NCBI RefSeq assembly: GCF_014472415.1
Contig: NZ_JACSZV010000009.1
Coordinates: 1 to 64,000 of the forward strand
Reading direction: 5' to 3'
Length of the DNA stretch: 64,000 nt
DNA from: Pseudomonas sp. N40(2020)
GTDB taxonomy: Bacteria; Pseudomonadota; Gammaproteobacteria; Pseudomonadales; Pseudomonadaceae
The notes below the pieces were generated by a model. It saw only the letters and a program-made list of their open reading frames with translations. It searched no databases and was not told the DNA's origin. The position numbers and the translations under genes were made by a program. Of the stretch, positions 1 through 11,592 are shown in pieces. Within the stretch, counting starts at the first letter, position 1, and each line of letters opens with the position of its first letter.

Positions 1-69
1 CTCCTACAGTTGACCGCATGTCTACTGACAAAACGCGGTCAACTGTAGGAGTGAGCCTGCTCGCGATGG
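1..69. repeat. Perfect inverted repeat joined to a REP element
   Basis: Bases 1-17 and 35-51 are perfect 17-base inverted arms around a 17-base loop. The right arm runs directly into a Pseudomonas REP-like sequence at 44-69 (TGTAGGAG, then GAGCCTGCTCGCGATGG). It lies just beyond the 3' end of the Nudix-ThiE gene and may continue to the left of the window. REP elements of this kind are dispersed, non-coding and mobilised in trans by RAYT transposases. No RAYT gene is present here. Confidence 0.75.
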
Positions 70-91
70 GGCCTTTAGCCTAAATAAAGAA

Positions 92-1036
92 TCAGGCTTC
101 TGGCCAGAACGCCCGAATCCCTGCCACACCCTGAGCCCCAAAGCTCCAGGCCTTCTCGCGCTCAGCCGGGCCAACCCCGCCCAACAAGAACACCGGTTTG
201 CTGAAGCCCTCGATCAACGTCGAAGCCTGCTCCCAGCCCAACGGCTGCGCATCCGGATGAGTCAACGTCGGCTGCACCGGCGACAGGGTCACGAAATCCA
301 CGCCCATCTGTTCGGCCAGCGCCAGTTCTTCGGCGTTATGGCAAGACGCCGCCAACCAACGCTCCGCAGGCAACGGCCGCCCCGCCGCCGCATACTTGCG
401 CAGTTGCGCGGAGGTGATGTGCCACCCGGCAGACGGGAAATCACCGAGCCATTCGAACGGCCCCTTGATCATCAACTGCGCCTTGCCGGCACACAGCCCC
501 GCTGCATCCACCGCCAGATCACGGTACTTCGGGTCGTAGCCATTGGGCGCACGCAGCTGGATCAATTTGATCCCGCTGGCAATCGCCTTCTGGATGCCCC
601 GTAACAACGCCGGGGTTTCAAGATCTTCCGGAGTAATCAGGTATTCGGCTGGCAAACGTGCCGCTGCGACGATTGGCTGGTTGGCCGCCGGAAACTCGTA
701 GTTCACCAGCTCCTTCGCGGTCACCCAGGCCAAAGGCTGACCTTCGGCACCGTGGGGTTCGCCGGTGAAGTCCGAGACTTCCCAGACATCCAGCAACACC
801 TGTTTGTCCGGGTAATCGTGACGCACCTTGATCAATGGCCGGGCAGCGCCAACGACAATGCCCAACTCTTCGTGCAGCTCACGGGCCAGCGCGGTTTCGA
901 CCGACTCGTCAGCCTCGACCTTGCCGCCGGGAAACTCCCACAAACCACCCTGATGCTGGGTGTCGGCACGGCGGGCGATGAGAATTTTGCCACTGTCGTC
1001 ACGTATGACGGCAGCCGCGACGTGTACACGTTTCAC
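92..1036 (-). CDS. Nudix hydrolase / ThiE-like fusion protein
   Basis: A 314-aa two-domain protein. The N-terminal half is a MutT-type Nudix hydrolase: the Nudix box reads GGKVEADESVETALARELHEELGI, interrupted here only by quotation of its key residues G, E, RELHEE and L. The C-terminal half resembles thiamine-phosphate synthase (ThiE/TenI fold), with LIQLRAP, an HITSAQL segment and a terminal GGVGP phosphate-binding loop. The family is known in gamma-proteobacteria as a MutT fused to a ThiE-like domain, presumed to sanitise oxidised nucleotides; the role of the second domain is unsettled. I chose the GTG at 1036 because GGAGATGAACCC lies just before it and it overlaps the GST stop as GTGA, implying translational coupling. 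A longer open frame to 1087 would lack this ribosome site. Confidence 0.88.
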   Translation of the reverse strand: MKRVHVAAAVIRDDSGKILIARRADTQHQGGLWEFPGGKVEADESVETALARELHEELGIVVGAARPLIKVRHDYPDKQVLLDVWEVSDFTGEPHGAEGQPLAWVTAKELVNYEFPAANQPIVAAARLPAEYLITPEDLETPALLRGIQKAIASGIKLIQLRAPNGYDPKYRDLAVDAAGLCAGKAQLMIKGPFEWLGDFPSAGWHITSAQLRKYAAAGRPLPAERWLAASCHNAEELALAEQMGVDFVTLSPVQPTLTHPDAQPLGWEQASTLIEGFSKPVFLLGGVGPAEREKAWSFGAQGVAGIRAFWPEA

Positions 1037-1665
1037 GGGTTCATCTCCTCCAGTCCAGCCTTCTGCCATGCCTTGAAGGCCGGCCATTGGTAGACGGTTT
1101 CAACATAGGCCTCGTCGGCGGCCGGCAGCTTCACCTGATAGGTGCGCAAACGCACGGCAATCGGTGCGAAGAACGCATCGGCCAAGCTCAAACGACCAAA
1201 CAGGTACGGCCCGCTCTCGGTGGCGACAGCACGGCATTCAGCCCACAAGGCGAGCATGCGTTCGATATCGACCTTCACTTCCGGCGGCACCGGGTTCAGC
1301 GGCGCGTTGTGGCTCAGGTTAAACGGCATGTGGTTGCGCATGGCGAAGAAGCCACTGTGCATTTGCGCACAGGCGGATCGGGCCTGGGCGCGGGCGAAGA
1401 GGTCGGTTGGCCAAAGCTGCTCGGACGGAAACTGCTCGGCGAGGTACTCAGCGATAGCCAAGGAATCAGCCACGGTGCCGCGTGCGGTTTTCAGCAGCGG
1501 CACTTTGGCAGTCGGCGAATGCTTGAGCAGACGCTCGCGGGTGTCGGGCTTGCCGAGTTTGATCAACTCTTCGGTGTAGGGAGCGCCGGTCAATTCGAGC
1601 GCCAGGGCGGCGCGCAGGGACCAGGAGGAAAGCAGTTTGTCGCCGATGATCAGGTGCAGAGACAT
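1033..1665 (-). CDS. Glutathione S-transferase family protein
   Basis: A 210-aa protein of normal GST length. The N-terminal thioredoxin-like half has an SSWSLRAALAL helix with candidate active-site serines near residue 13, the cis-Pro region AKVPLL and the glutathione-contacting DSLAIAEYL motif. The C-terminal half is all-helical, with the SLADAFFAPI capping box typical of GSTs. It probably conjugates glutathione to, or reduces, small electrophiles in the cytoplasm; the substrate cannot be told from sequence. Its stop codon overlaps the start of the Nudix-ThiE gene by four bases, so the two form an operon. The pairing of a detoxifying enzyme with a Nudix hydrolase fits a protective role, which is inference. 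Confidence 0.88.
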   Translation of the reverse strand: MSLHLIIGDKLLSSWSLRAALALELTGAPYTEELIKLGKPDTRERLLKHSPTAKVPLLKTARGTVADSLAIAEYLAEQFPSEQLWPTDLFARAQARSACAQMHSGFFAMRNHMPFNLSHNAPLNPVPPEVKVDIERMLALWAECRAVATESGPYLFGRLSLADAFFAPIAVRLRTYQVKLPAADEAYVETVYQWPAFKAWQKAGLEEMNP

Positions 1666-1722
1666 GGTTTTGGCGCCTTTTCGTCAGTGGAAAAGCTTTG
1701 GGACTTGCGATGTCTGAACCGA

Positions 1723-1802
1723 CGCCATCGCTAGCAGGCTAGCTCCCACAGTAGATGTTCAGTGAACACAAACCCTGTGGGAGCCAGACTGCTGGCGATT
1801 GC
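1723..1802. repeat. BIME: two inverted REP elements
   Basis: Two REP units face each other: 1723-1750 on the minus strand (GCCATCGCTAGCAGGCTAG...) and 1776-1802 on the plus strand (TGTGGGAGCCAGACTGCTGG...), separated by about 25 bases. The pair fills the gap between GST and argJ and could form a hairpin at the 3' end of argJ mRNA, stabilising the transcript or limiting read-through. Confidence 0.8.
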
Positions 1803-1819
1803 AGCGACTCGGTCTCGGA

Positions 1820-3037
1820 TCAGGTCCGGTATTCGGCGTTGATCTTCACGTATTCATGCGACAGGTCAGTTGTCCAGATGGTTTCGCTGCAATCGCCGCG
1901 ACCCAGCTCGATACGGATGGTGATCTCTTCCTGCTGCATCACCGCCGAGCCCTGCGCCTCAGTGTAGGTCTCAGCGCGGGCGCCACGGCTGGCGATACAC
2001 ACATCGCCGAGGAACACGTCGATCTTGCTCACGTCCAGATCCGGCACGCCGGCACGGCCGACAGCGGCCAGGATGCGTCCCCAGTTCGGGTCGGAGGCGA
2101 ACAGCGCGGTCTTGATCAGCGGCGAGTGCGCCACGGTGTAGCCAACGTCCAGGCATTCCTGGTGATTGCCGCCACCGTTGACTTCAACGGTGACGAACTT
2201 GGTTGCGCCTTCGCCGTCTCGCACGATGGCCTGGGCCACGTCCATGCACACTTCGAACACCGCTTGCTTGAGTTTGGCGAACAGTTCGCCTTCCGCGCGG
2301 GTGATTTCCGGCAGTGCAGCCTTGCCGGTGGCGATCAGCATGCAGCAGTCGTTAGTCGAAGTGTCGCCGTCGATAGTGATGCGGTTGAACGACTTGTTGG
2401 CGCCGTCGAGCATCAGGTTTTGCAGGACATCGCGGGAGACTTTGGCGTCGGTGGCGATGTAGCCGAGCATGGTCGCCATGTTCGGACGAATCATGCCTGC
2501 GCCTTTGCTGATGCCGGTAACGGTGATGGTCACGCCGTCATGCTGAAACTGGCGGCTGGCACCTTTGGGCAGGGTGTCGGTGGTCATGATGCCGGTGGCG
2601 GCCGCTTCCCAGTTGTTTTCCGACAGATCGTCCAGTGCGGCTTGCAAGGCACCTTCAATTTTCTCGACCGGCAATGGCTCGCCGATGACACCCGTGGAGT
2701 ACGGCAGGATCTGTTCAGCAGCAACGCCGGTCAGTTCGGCCAGTTTGGCGCAGGTGCGCTCGGCAGCGGCCAGGCCTGGTTCGCCGGTACCGGCGTTGGC
2801 GTTACCGGTGTTGGTCAGCAGGTAGCGCACAGCATTCTGCACGCGTTTTTTCGCCAGAATCACCGGTGCTGCACAAAAGGCGTTCAGAGTGAACACGCCC
2901 GCCACGGTCGAACCTTCGGCGCAGCGCATCACCACGACATCCTTGCGCCCTGGGCGCTTGATGCCGGCCGAGGCGATACCGAGTTCAAAACCGGCAACCG
3001 GGTGCAACGTTGGCAAAGGACCAAGACCAACAGCCAT
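1820..3037 (-). CDS. argJ: Bifunctional glutamate N-acetyltransferase / amino-acid N-acetyltransferase ArgJ
   Basis: A 405-aa ArgJ. It transfers the acetyl group from N-acetylornithine to glutamate in the cyclic arginine pathway; many members also make N-acetylglutamate from acetyl-CoA. The autocleavage site is visible as [13 protein letters not shown], where the chain is cut between Ala188 and Thr189 and the new N-terminal Thr is the nucleophile. The substrate-binding loop [13 protein letters not shown] precedes it, and DPNWGR lies in the C-terminal half. The start ATG at 3037 is preceded by AAGGAG. It lies downstream of secA on the same strand, but a strong terminator sits between them, so it probably has its own promoter in the 120-base gap. 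Confidence 0.96.
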   Translation of the reverse strand: MAVGLGPLPTLHPVAGFELGIASAGIKRPGRKDVVVMRCAEGSTVAGVFTLNAFCAAPVILAKKRVQNAVRYLLTNTGNANAGTGEPGLAAAERTCAKLAELTGVAAEQILPYSTGVIGEPLPVEKIEGALQAALDDLSENNWEAAATGIMTTDTLPKGASRQFQHDGVTITVTGISKGAGMIRPNMATMLGYIATDAKVSRDVLQNLMLDGANKSFNRITIDGDTSTNDCCMLIATGKAALPEITRAEGELFAKLKQAVFEVCMDVAQAIVRDGEGATKFVTVEVNGGGNHQECLDVGYTVAHSPLIKTALFASDPNWGRILAAVGRAGVPDLDVSKIDVFLGDVCIASRGARAETYTEAQGSAVMQQEEITIRIELGRGDCSETIWTTDLSHEYVKINAEYRT

Positions 3038-3097
3038 GAATGCGCTCCTTACTCAATGAAGTCAGCACCGCCATTTGAAAGCGGTGGTTTAAATGGC

Positions 3098-3130
3098 AAA
3101 ACGCCGCGACGGCTTATGCCGGTCGCGGCG
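3098..3130 (-). terminator. Rho-independent terminator of secA
   Basis: Read on the minus strand, a GC-rich stem (CGCCGCGAC, 3122-3130, pairing with GTCGCGGCG, 3102-3110, extended by GCC/GGC) is followed by a TTTT tract at 3098-3101. It lies 28 bases beyond the secA stop. A second small stem at 3066-3087 (CACCGC...GCGGTG) lies between it and argJ. Confidence 0.75.
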
Positions 3131-3157
3131 CGGGTACATCAGCGATTGAAACGGGTG

Positions 3158-5893
<2,736 letters not shown>

Positions 5894-6053
5894 ATCGGCA
5901 GGATCTTCCACACTAAAGGGATGGAGGGCGGCCCCGTGAGTCGCCCGTGCAGCCCTCATGGCCGCATGCGAACGAGCATTCTACCCGGAAACGGTGGTGA
6001 GGAAAGTGGCGATGTTCCACGATGCTGGCACTGCGCTTTGACGGGGCTCACTT

Positions 6054-6081
6054 AAAATAGGGGCGTTTTGCTCAACTTCAA
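6054..6081 (-). promoter_or_regulatory. Candidate secA promoter in the secA-dciA divergent region
   Basis: In the 307-base gap (5894-6200) the minus strand carries TTGAAG (6076-6081), a 16-base spacer and TATTTT (6054-6059), each matching four of six sigma-70 positions, which would give a secA leader of about 150 bases. For dciA on the plus strand the best candidate is an extended -10, TGCTACCAT, at 6163-6171, without a good -35. No other gene or RNA is evident in the gap. Confidence 0.4.
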
Positions 6082-6200
6082 GTCGTACGCAAAAGAAGTT
6101 AGTCGTTGATTTAATGGGCAAAGCAGGGGCAAAAGCAATGGGCGAGTGAATTCGGTGCTTTCTGCTACCATGGCGCCTCTGTACTTTCAGGTGTTCGATC

Positions 6201-6656
6201 ATGGCGTTTCGCCCTCTTACGGCCAAAGCACCCGCCGTTTTGCTACGCGAAGCCAAGCCGCTCAAAGCCATCCTCGGCCATGCCCAGCGACTGGGCCATC
6301 TGCAACGCCTGCTCGAAAGCCAACTACAACCCGCCGCCCGCGAACATTGCCATGTGGCGTCGTGGCGTGAGGGCAGTCTCCTGTTAATTGTCACCGATGG
6401 TCATTGGGCCACTCGCCTGCGCTATCAGCAAAAGCGCTTGCAACGGCAATTGCAGATGTTCGACGAGTTCGCCAGCCTGACGCGGATTCTGTTCAAGGTT
6501 CAACCACCGACGGTTCAGCGTGGAGCAACCGGGCATACGATGGATCTTTCAACGGATGCAGCGGCGACCATTCAGGCAACGGCGGACGGGATCAGTGATC
6601 CGAATCTGCGGGCGGCGCTGGAGCGCCTTGCGGCGCACGCCAAAGCCAAGCCCTGA
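6201..6656 (+). CDS. dciA: DciA-type replicative helicase loader (DUF721)
   Basis: A 151-aa DUF721 protein. The N-terminal KH-like half shows the family pattern: conserved helix around PLKAILGHAQRLGHLQRLLESQL, then the WREGSLLLIVTDGHWATRLRYQQKRLQRQL block typical of DciA, followed by a low-complexity tail rich in Ala and Asp. DciA is the ancestral bacterial loader of DnaB at the origin, used where the DnaC-type loader is absent. Adjacency to secA on the divergent strand is the usual pseudomonad location. The start ATG at 6201 follows a weak GTGTTCGATC ribosome site. Assignment is from family pattern and synteny. Confidence 0.85.
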   Translation: MAFRPLTAKAPAVLLREAKPLKAILGHAQRLGHLQRLLESQLQPAAREHCHVASWREGSLLLIVTDGHWATRLRYQQKRLQRQLQMFDEFASLTRILFKVQPPTVQRGATGHTMDLSTDAAATIQATADGISDPNLRAALERLAAHAKAKP

Positions 6657-6659
6657 AAA

Positions 6660-6733
6660 GATCGCAGCCTGCGGCAGCTTCTACAGCTGGAATGCATCCC
6701 CTGTAGGAGGTGCCGCAGGCTCGGGCCGCGATC
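6660..6733. repeat. Inverted repeat of the GATCGCAGCCT class
   Basis: The left arm GATCGCAGCCTGCGGCAGCT (6660-6679) pairs with the right arm at 6701-6733 (TGTAGGAGGTGCCGCAGGCT...GCGATC), which has a few extra bases. The same repeat family recurs at 10315-10383. It sits between the convergent dciA and HerA-like genes and could act as a bidirectional terminator-like hairpin. Confidence 0.75.
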
Positions 6734-6748
6734 GGACGATCTTTGCTT

Positions 6749-8227
6749 TTAGCGGCGTTTGCTGCCTCCGAGCAGCGAACCCATCAGGCCACGCACCAGT
6801 TGCTTGCCCAGATTGTTGGCCGCTTGGCGCATCGCCGACTTCAGCGCCTGCCCTGCTGCGGTACCCAGGAACTCGCCAGCCCTGTCCGCCAGACTCGGTT
6901 CTTGAGCAGTTGCCGGCGCTTCAGCCTCCGGGGCCAACCCTTTACGCCCCATCAGGATTTCATAAGCCGACTCCCGGTCGATCGGTTTGTCATAGCGCCC
7001 CTTGAACGGCGATCCGGCAATCAGCATTGTTCGCTCGGTTTCGGTCAACGGCCCGATCCGCGATTGCGGCGGAGCGACCAACACGCGCTGAACCATTTCC
7101 GGCGTGCCTTTCTCGGCAAGCGTACCGACCAACGCCTCACCGATCCCAAGCTCGGTCAGCACCGACAGACTGTCGAAGGCCGGATTCGGCCGGAACCCGT
7201 CAGCCACCGCGCGCAGGGATTTCTGCTCTTTTGCAGTGAATGCACGCAGGCCGTGCTGGATGCGCAGCCCCAGTTGCGCCAGCACGTCATCCGGCAAATC
7301 CGTCGGCGATTGGGTGACGAAATACACACCCACGCCTTTGGAACGGATCAACCGCACCACCTGCTCCAGCCGCTCCTGCAACGCCTTTGGCGTGTCGCCA
7401 AACAACAAGTGCGCCTCATCGAAAAACAGCGCCAGCAGCGGTTTATCGGCATCGCCGCGCTCCGGCAACTGCTCGAACAGTTCGGCCAGCAGCCATAACA
7501 GAAACGTCGCATAAACCTTCGGCGCCTCGTGTACCAGACGGCTGGCATCGAGCAGATGAATGCGCCCACGGCCATCGGCAGCGGGTTGCAGGATGTCTTC
7601 CAGTTGCAGCGCCGGCTCGCCAAACAAGGCTTCGGCACCCTGCTGCTCCAGCGTTGCCAAGCGGCGTAACAGTGCCTGACTGGAACCGGTGGTCATCAGC
7701 GCGGCGTCTTCGCCCAACAGCTGTGGATTGTCCTTGAGGTGATTGAGCAGCGCCTTCAGATCCTTCAGATCCAGCAACAACAGGCCTTCGCGATCGGCGA
7801 CCTTGAACGCCGCATAGAGCGCCGACTGCTGACTGTCGGTCAGCTCGAGCAGGCTGCCAATCAGCAGCGGCCCCATTTCACTCAACGTGGTGCGCAGTGG
7901 ATGACCGGACTGACCGTGAATGTCCCACAAGGTCACGGGATAAGCCTGCGGTTTGTAATTGAGCCATGGCATGCCGGCGATGCGCTCGGCGACCTTACCC
8001 TGCGGGTTGCCGGCAGCACCGAGGCCGCACAGATCTCCCTTGATATCAGCGGCAAACACCGCGACGCCCGCGTCGCTGAAAGCTTCGGCCAGACGTTGCA
8101 AAGTCACGGTTTTACCGGTGCCGGTCGCGCCGGCAACCAGTCCATGTCGGTTGGCCAGGCGCATGGCCTGGGCTATCGGTTGCCCCGCGAGATCGGCGCC
8201 GATTACGAGTTGCGATGAGTCAGGCAT
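6749..8227 (-). CDS. HerA-like P-loop ATPase (DUF853)
   Basis: A 492-aa protein of the HerA/VirB4-related DUF853 family. Walker A is GATGTGKT (residues 33-40) and Walker B is LLALFFDEAHLLF. The downstream segment FVTQSPTDLPDDVLAQLGLRIQHGLRAF contains the sensor and arginine-rich region of the fold. The C-terminal tail (GQALKSAMRQAANNLGKQL...GSLLGGSKRR) is basic and probably flexible. The family is widespread in proteobacteria; its substrate is not established, although HerA relatives pump DNA. I chose ATG 8227, with GGTGA about five bases upstream, over an in-frame TTG at 8239. It stands alone and is divergent from the chemoreceptor. Confidence 0.88.
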   Translation of the reverse strand: MPDSSQLVIGADLAGQPIAQAMRLANRHGLVAGATGTGKTVTLQRLAEAFSDAGVAVFAADIKGDLCGLGAAGNPQGKVAERIAGMPWLNYKPQAYPVTLWDIHGQSGHPLRTTLSEMGPLLIGSLLELTDSQQSALYAAFKVADREGLLLLDLKDLKALLNHLKDNPQLLGEDAALMTTGSSQALLRRLATLEQQGAEALFGEPALQLEDILQPAADGRGRIHLLDASRLVHEAPKVYATFLLWLLAELFEQLPERGDADKPLLALFFDEAHLLFGDTPKALQERLEQVVRLIRSKGVGVYFVTQSPTDLPDDVLAQLGLRIQHGLRAFTAKEQKSLRAVADGFRPNPAFDSLSVLTELGIGEALVGTLAEKGTPEMVQRVLVAPPQSRIGPLTETERTMLIAGSPFKGRYDKPIDRESAYEILMGRKGLAPEAEAPATAQEPSLADRAGEFLGTAAGQALKSAMRQAANNLGKQLVRGLMGSLLGGSKRR

Positions 8228-8243
8228 TTTGTCACCCAATGGT

Positions 8244-8270
8244 TAATCTTTAATTCGCGATGGCCGATAA
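8244..8270 (+). promoter_or_regulatory. FliA (sigma-28) promoter for the chemoreceptor gene
   Basis: TAATCTTT (8244-8251), an 11-base spacer and GCCGATAA (8263-8270). The -10 octamer is an exact match to the enterobacterial FliA consensus, the -35 matches six of eight positions of TAAAGTTT, and the spacing is ideal. Transcription would start near 8277, leaving a leader of about 140 bases before the chemoreceptor ATG. A chemotaxis gene downstream makes the assignment coherent. Confidence 0.75.
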
Positions 8271-8415
8271 ATAAAGGCGTGAACCTGACTGAAAAGTCGG
8301 GTCGGACATTTCCCTAAGGAGAGACGGAAATATCAGCTTTTTTCACCCTTGCCCATATTGAGCGTCTTTATAAAAGCACGCCCAGGACATTAAGACCTTA
8401 GCGGAACCCCAAGCC

Positions 8416-10305
8416 ATGAACAAAAACCTGCGCTTCAGCCATAAAATTTTGCTTGCCGCCGCCCTCATCGTCATCGCCGCTTTCGCCTCGTTCACGCTGT
8501 ACAACGACTGGCTACAGCGCAACGCAATCCGCGATGACCTGAACAACTATCTCAACGAGATGGGCGAGGTCACCGCCGACAATATCCAGACCTGGCTCAA
8601 TGGCCGCATTCTGCTGGTCGAGAACGCTGCCCAGAATATCGCCATCAACCCGGAAGCGACCAATGTCGCCAGCCTGCTGGAACAGAAGTCCCTGACCTCG
8701 ACATTCATGGCGACCTATCTGGGCGATGCCACCGGCCACTTCACCATCCGCCCGGACGTGAAGATGCCGGACGGTTTCGATCCACGCGTTCGTCCTTGGT
8801 ACAAAGGTGCCGAGAGCAGCAGCACGCCAACCCTGACCGAACCGTACATCGACGCCGCGACCGGCCAGTTGATCATCTCCATCGCCACAGCCTCGAAAAA
8901 GGCCGGTCAGAGCGTTGGCGTGGTCGGCGGTGACTTGAGCCTGCAATCACTGGTCGACACCCTGGCCGCCCGGGATTTCGACGGCATGGGTTATGTGTTC
9001 CTGGTCAGCGCCGACGGCAAGATCCTCGTGCACCCGGACAAAGCCCTGGTGATGAAATCACTGAAGGAGGCCTATCCGCAGGCCACCCCGCGCATCAGCA
9101 GCGACTTCAGTGAAGTCACTGTCGATGGCAAGACCCGCATCGTCACTTTCGCCCCGATCAAGGGCCTGCCGTCGGTGAACTGGTACATCGGCCTGTCGGT
9201 GGACAAAGACCAGGCGTTCGCCATGCTCAGCGAGTTCCGCACCTCGGCAGTAATCGCAACGGTGATTGCCGTGGCGATCATCATTGCCCTGCTCGGCATG
9301 CTGATCCGCATCCTGATCCAGCCGCTGCACGTCATGACCCGCGCCATGGAGGACATCGCCGATGGCGAAGGCGACCTGACCAAGCGCCTGACCATCGTCA
9401 ATAACGATGAATTCGGTGTTCTCGGTACCGCGTTCAACCGTTTCGTCGAGCGCATTCATGGCTCGATCCGCGAAGTGTCGTCGGCCACCGGGCAGGTTAA
9501 CGAAGTCGCCCTGCGTGTGGTCGCGGCGTCGAACTCGTCGATGTACAACTCCGATCAGCAGGCGTCGCGCACCAGCAGTGTCGCCGCCGCGATCAACCAA
9601 CTTGGCGCCGCCGCCCAGGAAATCGCCCGCAACGCCGCGCAAGCCTCGAACCAGGCCAGCGACGCCCGCGGCCTCGCCGAAGACGGCCAGCAAGTGGTGG
9701 ATCGCAGCATCAAGGCGATGAATCAACTGTCGAGCATGCTCAGCGCGTCGAGCAGCAATATCGAGTCGCTGAACAGCAAAACCGTGAACATCGGGCAGAT
9801 TCTCGAAGTGATCACCAGTATTTCCCAGCAAACCAACCTGCTGGCGCTCAACGCGGCGATTGAAGCCGCGCGTGCCGGTGAGGCCGGGCGCGGATTTGCC
9901 GTGGTGGCGGACGAAGTGCGTAACCTCGCCCACCGCACCCAGGAATCGGCGCAGCAGGTACAAACCATGATCGAGGAGCTGCAAGTCGGCGCCCGGGAAT
10001 CGGTGAGCACCATGAGCGACAGCCAGCGTCACAGCCAGGACAGCGTGGAAATCGCCAACCTGGCGGGCGAGCGCTTGAACAGCGTGACCCAACGCATTGG
10101 CGAGATCGATGGGATGAACCAGTCGGTGGCTACGGCGACCGAGGAACAAACCGCCGTGGTCGAGTCGATCAACGTCGATATCACCGAGATCAATACGCTG
10201 AACCAGGAAGGGGTGGAGAACCTGCACGCGACATTGCGTGCCTGTTCGGATCTGGAACAGCAAGCTTCGCGGTTGAAGCAGTTGGTGGGCAGCTTCCGCA
10301 TCTGA
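8416..10305 (+). CDS. Methyl-accepting chemotaxis protein with dCache domain (amino-acid type)
   Basis: A 629-aa transmembrane chemoreceptor. A first membrane segment spans residues about 9-29, a periplasmic dCache domain about 35-275, a second membrane segment follows ([20 protein letters not shown]), then a HAMP domain, and a long cytoplasmic signalling coiled coil with the tip [20 protein letters not shown]. The membrane-distal Cache pocket shows [14 protein letters not shown] and GGDLSL. In PctA-type receptors the corresponding residues R126, W128, Y129, D146 and D173 bind the amino and carboxyl groups of amino acids; all are present here at the same numbers, but position 121 is Phe instead of Tyr. 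An amino-acid or closely related ligand is therefore likely. It has no CheR-binding pentapeptide at the C terminus (ends VGSFRI). A FliA promoter lies upstream, and the ribosome site is weak. Confidence 0.93.
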   Translation: MNKNLRFSHKILLAAALIVIAAFASFTLYNDWLQRNAIRDDLNNYLNEMGEVTADNIQTWLNGRILLVENAAQNIAINPEATNVASLLEQKSLTSTFMATYLGDATGHFTIRPDVKMPDGFDPRVRPWYKGAESSSTPTLTEPYIDAATGQLIISIATASKKAGQSVGVVGGDLSLQSLVDTLAARDFDGMGYVFLVSADGKILVHPDKALVMKSLKEAYPQATPRISSDFSEVTVDGKTRIVTFAPIKGLPSVNWYIGLSVDKDQAFAMLSEFRTSAVIATVIAVAIIIALLGMLIRILIQPLHVMTRAMEDIADGEGDLTKRLTIVNNDEFGVLGTAFNRFVERIHGSIREVSSATGQVNEVALRVVAASNSSMYNSDQQASRTSSVAAAINQLGAAAQEIARNAAQASNQASDARGLAEDGQQVVDRSIKAMNQLSSMLSASSSNIESLNSKTVNIGQILEVITSISQQTNLLALNAAIEAARAGEAGRGFAVVADEVRNLAHRTQESAQQVQTMIEELQVGARESVSTMSDSQRHSQDSVEIANLAGERLNSVTQRIGEIDGMNQSVATATEEQTAVVESINVDITEINTLNQEGVENLHATLRACSDLEQQASRLKQLVGSFRI

Positions 10306-10314
10306 AAATCTAAA

Positions 10315-10383
10315 GATCGCAGCCTTGGCAGCTCTTGCAGTTGGAATGTGTTTTCCCTGCAGGAGCTGCCGCAGGCTGCGATC
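10315..10383. repeat. Inverted repeat of the GATCGCAGCCT class
   Basis: GATCGCAGCC...GGCAGCTC (10315-10333) pairs with GGAGCTGCCGCAGGCTGCGATC (10362-10383), followed by TTTT. It is a second copy of the family at 6660-6733. Its place directly after the chemoreceptor stop suggests a transcription-terminating role on the plus strand. Confidence 0.75.
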
Positions 10384-10479
10384 TTTTCGCATCGGCCCTA
10401 CCCCGCGCAATCCCGACCGAACATCTATTCTGGATAAAGGTCAACCAAAGGAGAGCAACGCTGCGGAGGGACGATCACC

Positions 10480-11592
10480 GTGCATATCGCCGACATCACC
10501 ATGTTCTACGCCCCGGCCAGCGGTGGCGTACGTACTTATCTGGATGCAAAACACCGTCGGTTGAGCGTCAAACCCGGGATTCGTCACAGTTTGCTGATCC
10601 CCGGCGCGCATGTCGGTGAACACGATGGCGTGTACACGGTTCGCGCCCCCGCCCTGCCCTTCGGCAAGGGCTACCGCTTTCCGGTACGCCTGGCTCCTTG
10701 GAGAAATGTCCTGCAGGATTTGCAGCCCGATCTGATCGAGGTCGGCGATCCGTACCTCACCGCGTGGGCAGCTCTGGATGCCCGGCGGCAGCTGGACGTG
10801 CCGGTGATCGGTTTTTATCACTCAGACCTGCCGCTGTTGGTCAGCAACCGCATGGGGCATTGGGTCACGCCCAACGTCGAGGCCTATGTCACCAAGTTGT
10901 ATGGCAACTTCGACCGGGTTCTCGCGCCCAGTCAGGTGATGGCTGACAAGCTCACAGGCCTGGGCGTGCGCAACGTCTTCGTACAGCCGTTGGGCGTTGA
11001 TCTGCAAACCTTTCACCCCTGCGCCCGCGACCCGGACTTGCGGGCCGAACTGGGCATTGCCGAAGACGTCCGCCTGCTGATCTTCGCCGGGCGCGGTTCG
11101 AAAGAGAAAAACCTGCCGGTCTTGCTCAAGTGCATGCAGCGCCTTGGCTCGCGCTATCACTTGTTGCTGGTCGGCTCGGCGATGCCGGCCGCAGTGCCGG
11201 ACAACGTCAGCGTCATTGATGAGTTCTGCCCGGCACCGACCGTGGCACGCCTGATGGCCAGTGCCGATGCGTTGTTGCATGCCGGCGATCAGGAAACCTT
11301 CGGTCTGGTGATCCTCGAAGCGATGGCCAGCGGTATTCCAGTGGTCGCTGTGGCGGCCGGTGCGTTCGAAGAAATCGTCACTGAGTCCTGCGGTCTGCTG
11401 TGTGCGCCGAACAATCCCCAGGCCATGGCCAATGCCGTGCGGGAATTGTTCAGTCGCGGCAGCGTGAAACTCGGCCAGCAAGCACGCCAGCATGTCGAAC
11501 GGCATTACGCCTGGGACACGGTGGTCGACAGTCTGCTCAGTCACTATCACGCCGTCCTCGGCCATGGGATTCCACGGGTGGCTAATGGCTGA
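10480..11592 (+). CDS. GT4-family glycosyltransferase
   Basis: A 370-aa GT-B fold glycosyltransferase. The N-terminal domain begins with ADITMFYAPASGGVRTYL, the usual acceptor-side glycine loop of GT4 enzymes. The C-terminal domain has the nucleotide-sugar motif with the EX7E pair (Glu272 and Glu280 in ETFGLVILEAMASGIPVV) and the FAGRGSKEKNLPVLL segment. It would transfer a hexose from a nucleotide sugar to a lipid or glycan; the acceptor is unknown. The start is GTG 10480 with GGAGGG eight bases upstream. First gene of a three-gene operon, overlapping the next by eight bases. Confidence 0.9.
   Translation: MHIADITMFYAPASGGVRTYLDAKHRRLSVKPGIRHSLLIPGAHVGEHDGVYTVRAPALPFGKGYRFPVRLAPWRNVLQDLQPDLIEVGDPYLTAWAALDARRQLDVPVIGFYHSDLPLLVSNRMGHWVTPNVEAYVTKLYGNFDRVLAPSQVMADKLTGLGVRNVFVQPLGVDLQTFHPCARDPDLRAELGIAEDVRLLIFAGRGSKEKNLPVLLKCMQRLGSRYHLLLVGSAMPAAVPDNVSVIDEFCPAPTVARLMASADALLHAGDQETFGLVILEAMASGIPVVAVAAGAFEEIVTESCGLLCAPNNPQAMANAVRELFSRGSVKLGQQARQHVERHYAWDTVVDSLLSHYHAVLGHGIPRVANG

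Noticed and set aside
6038..6058. TTGACG ... TAAAAT as a plus-strand promoter
   Set aside because: The boxes are only nine bases apart, too short for sigma-70; the minus-strand pair at 6054-6081 is better.
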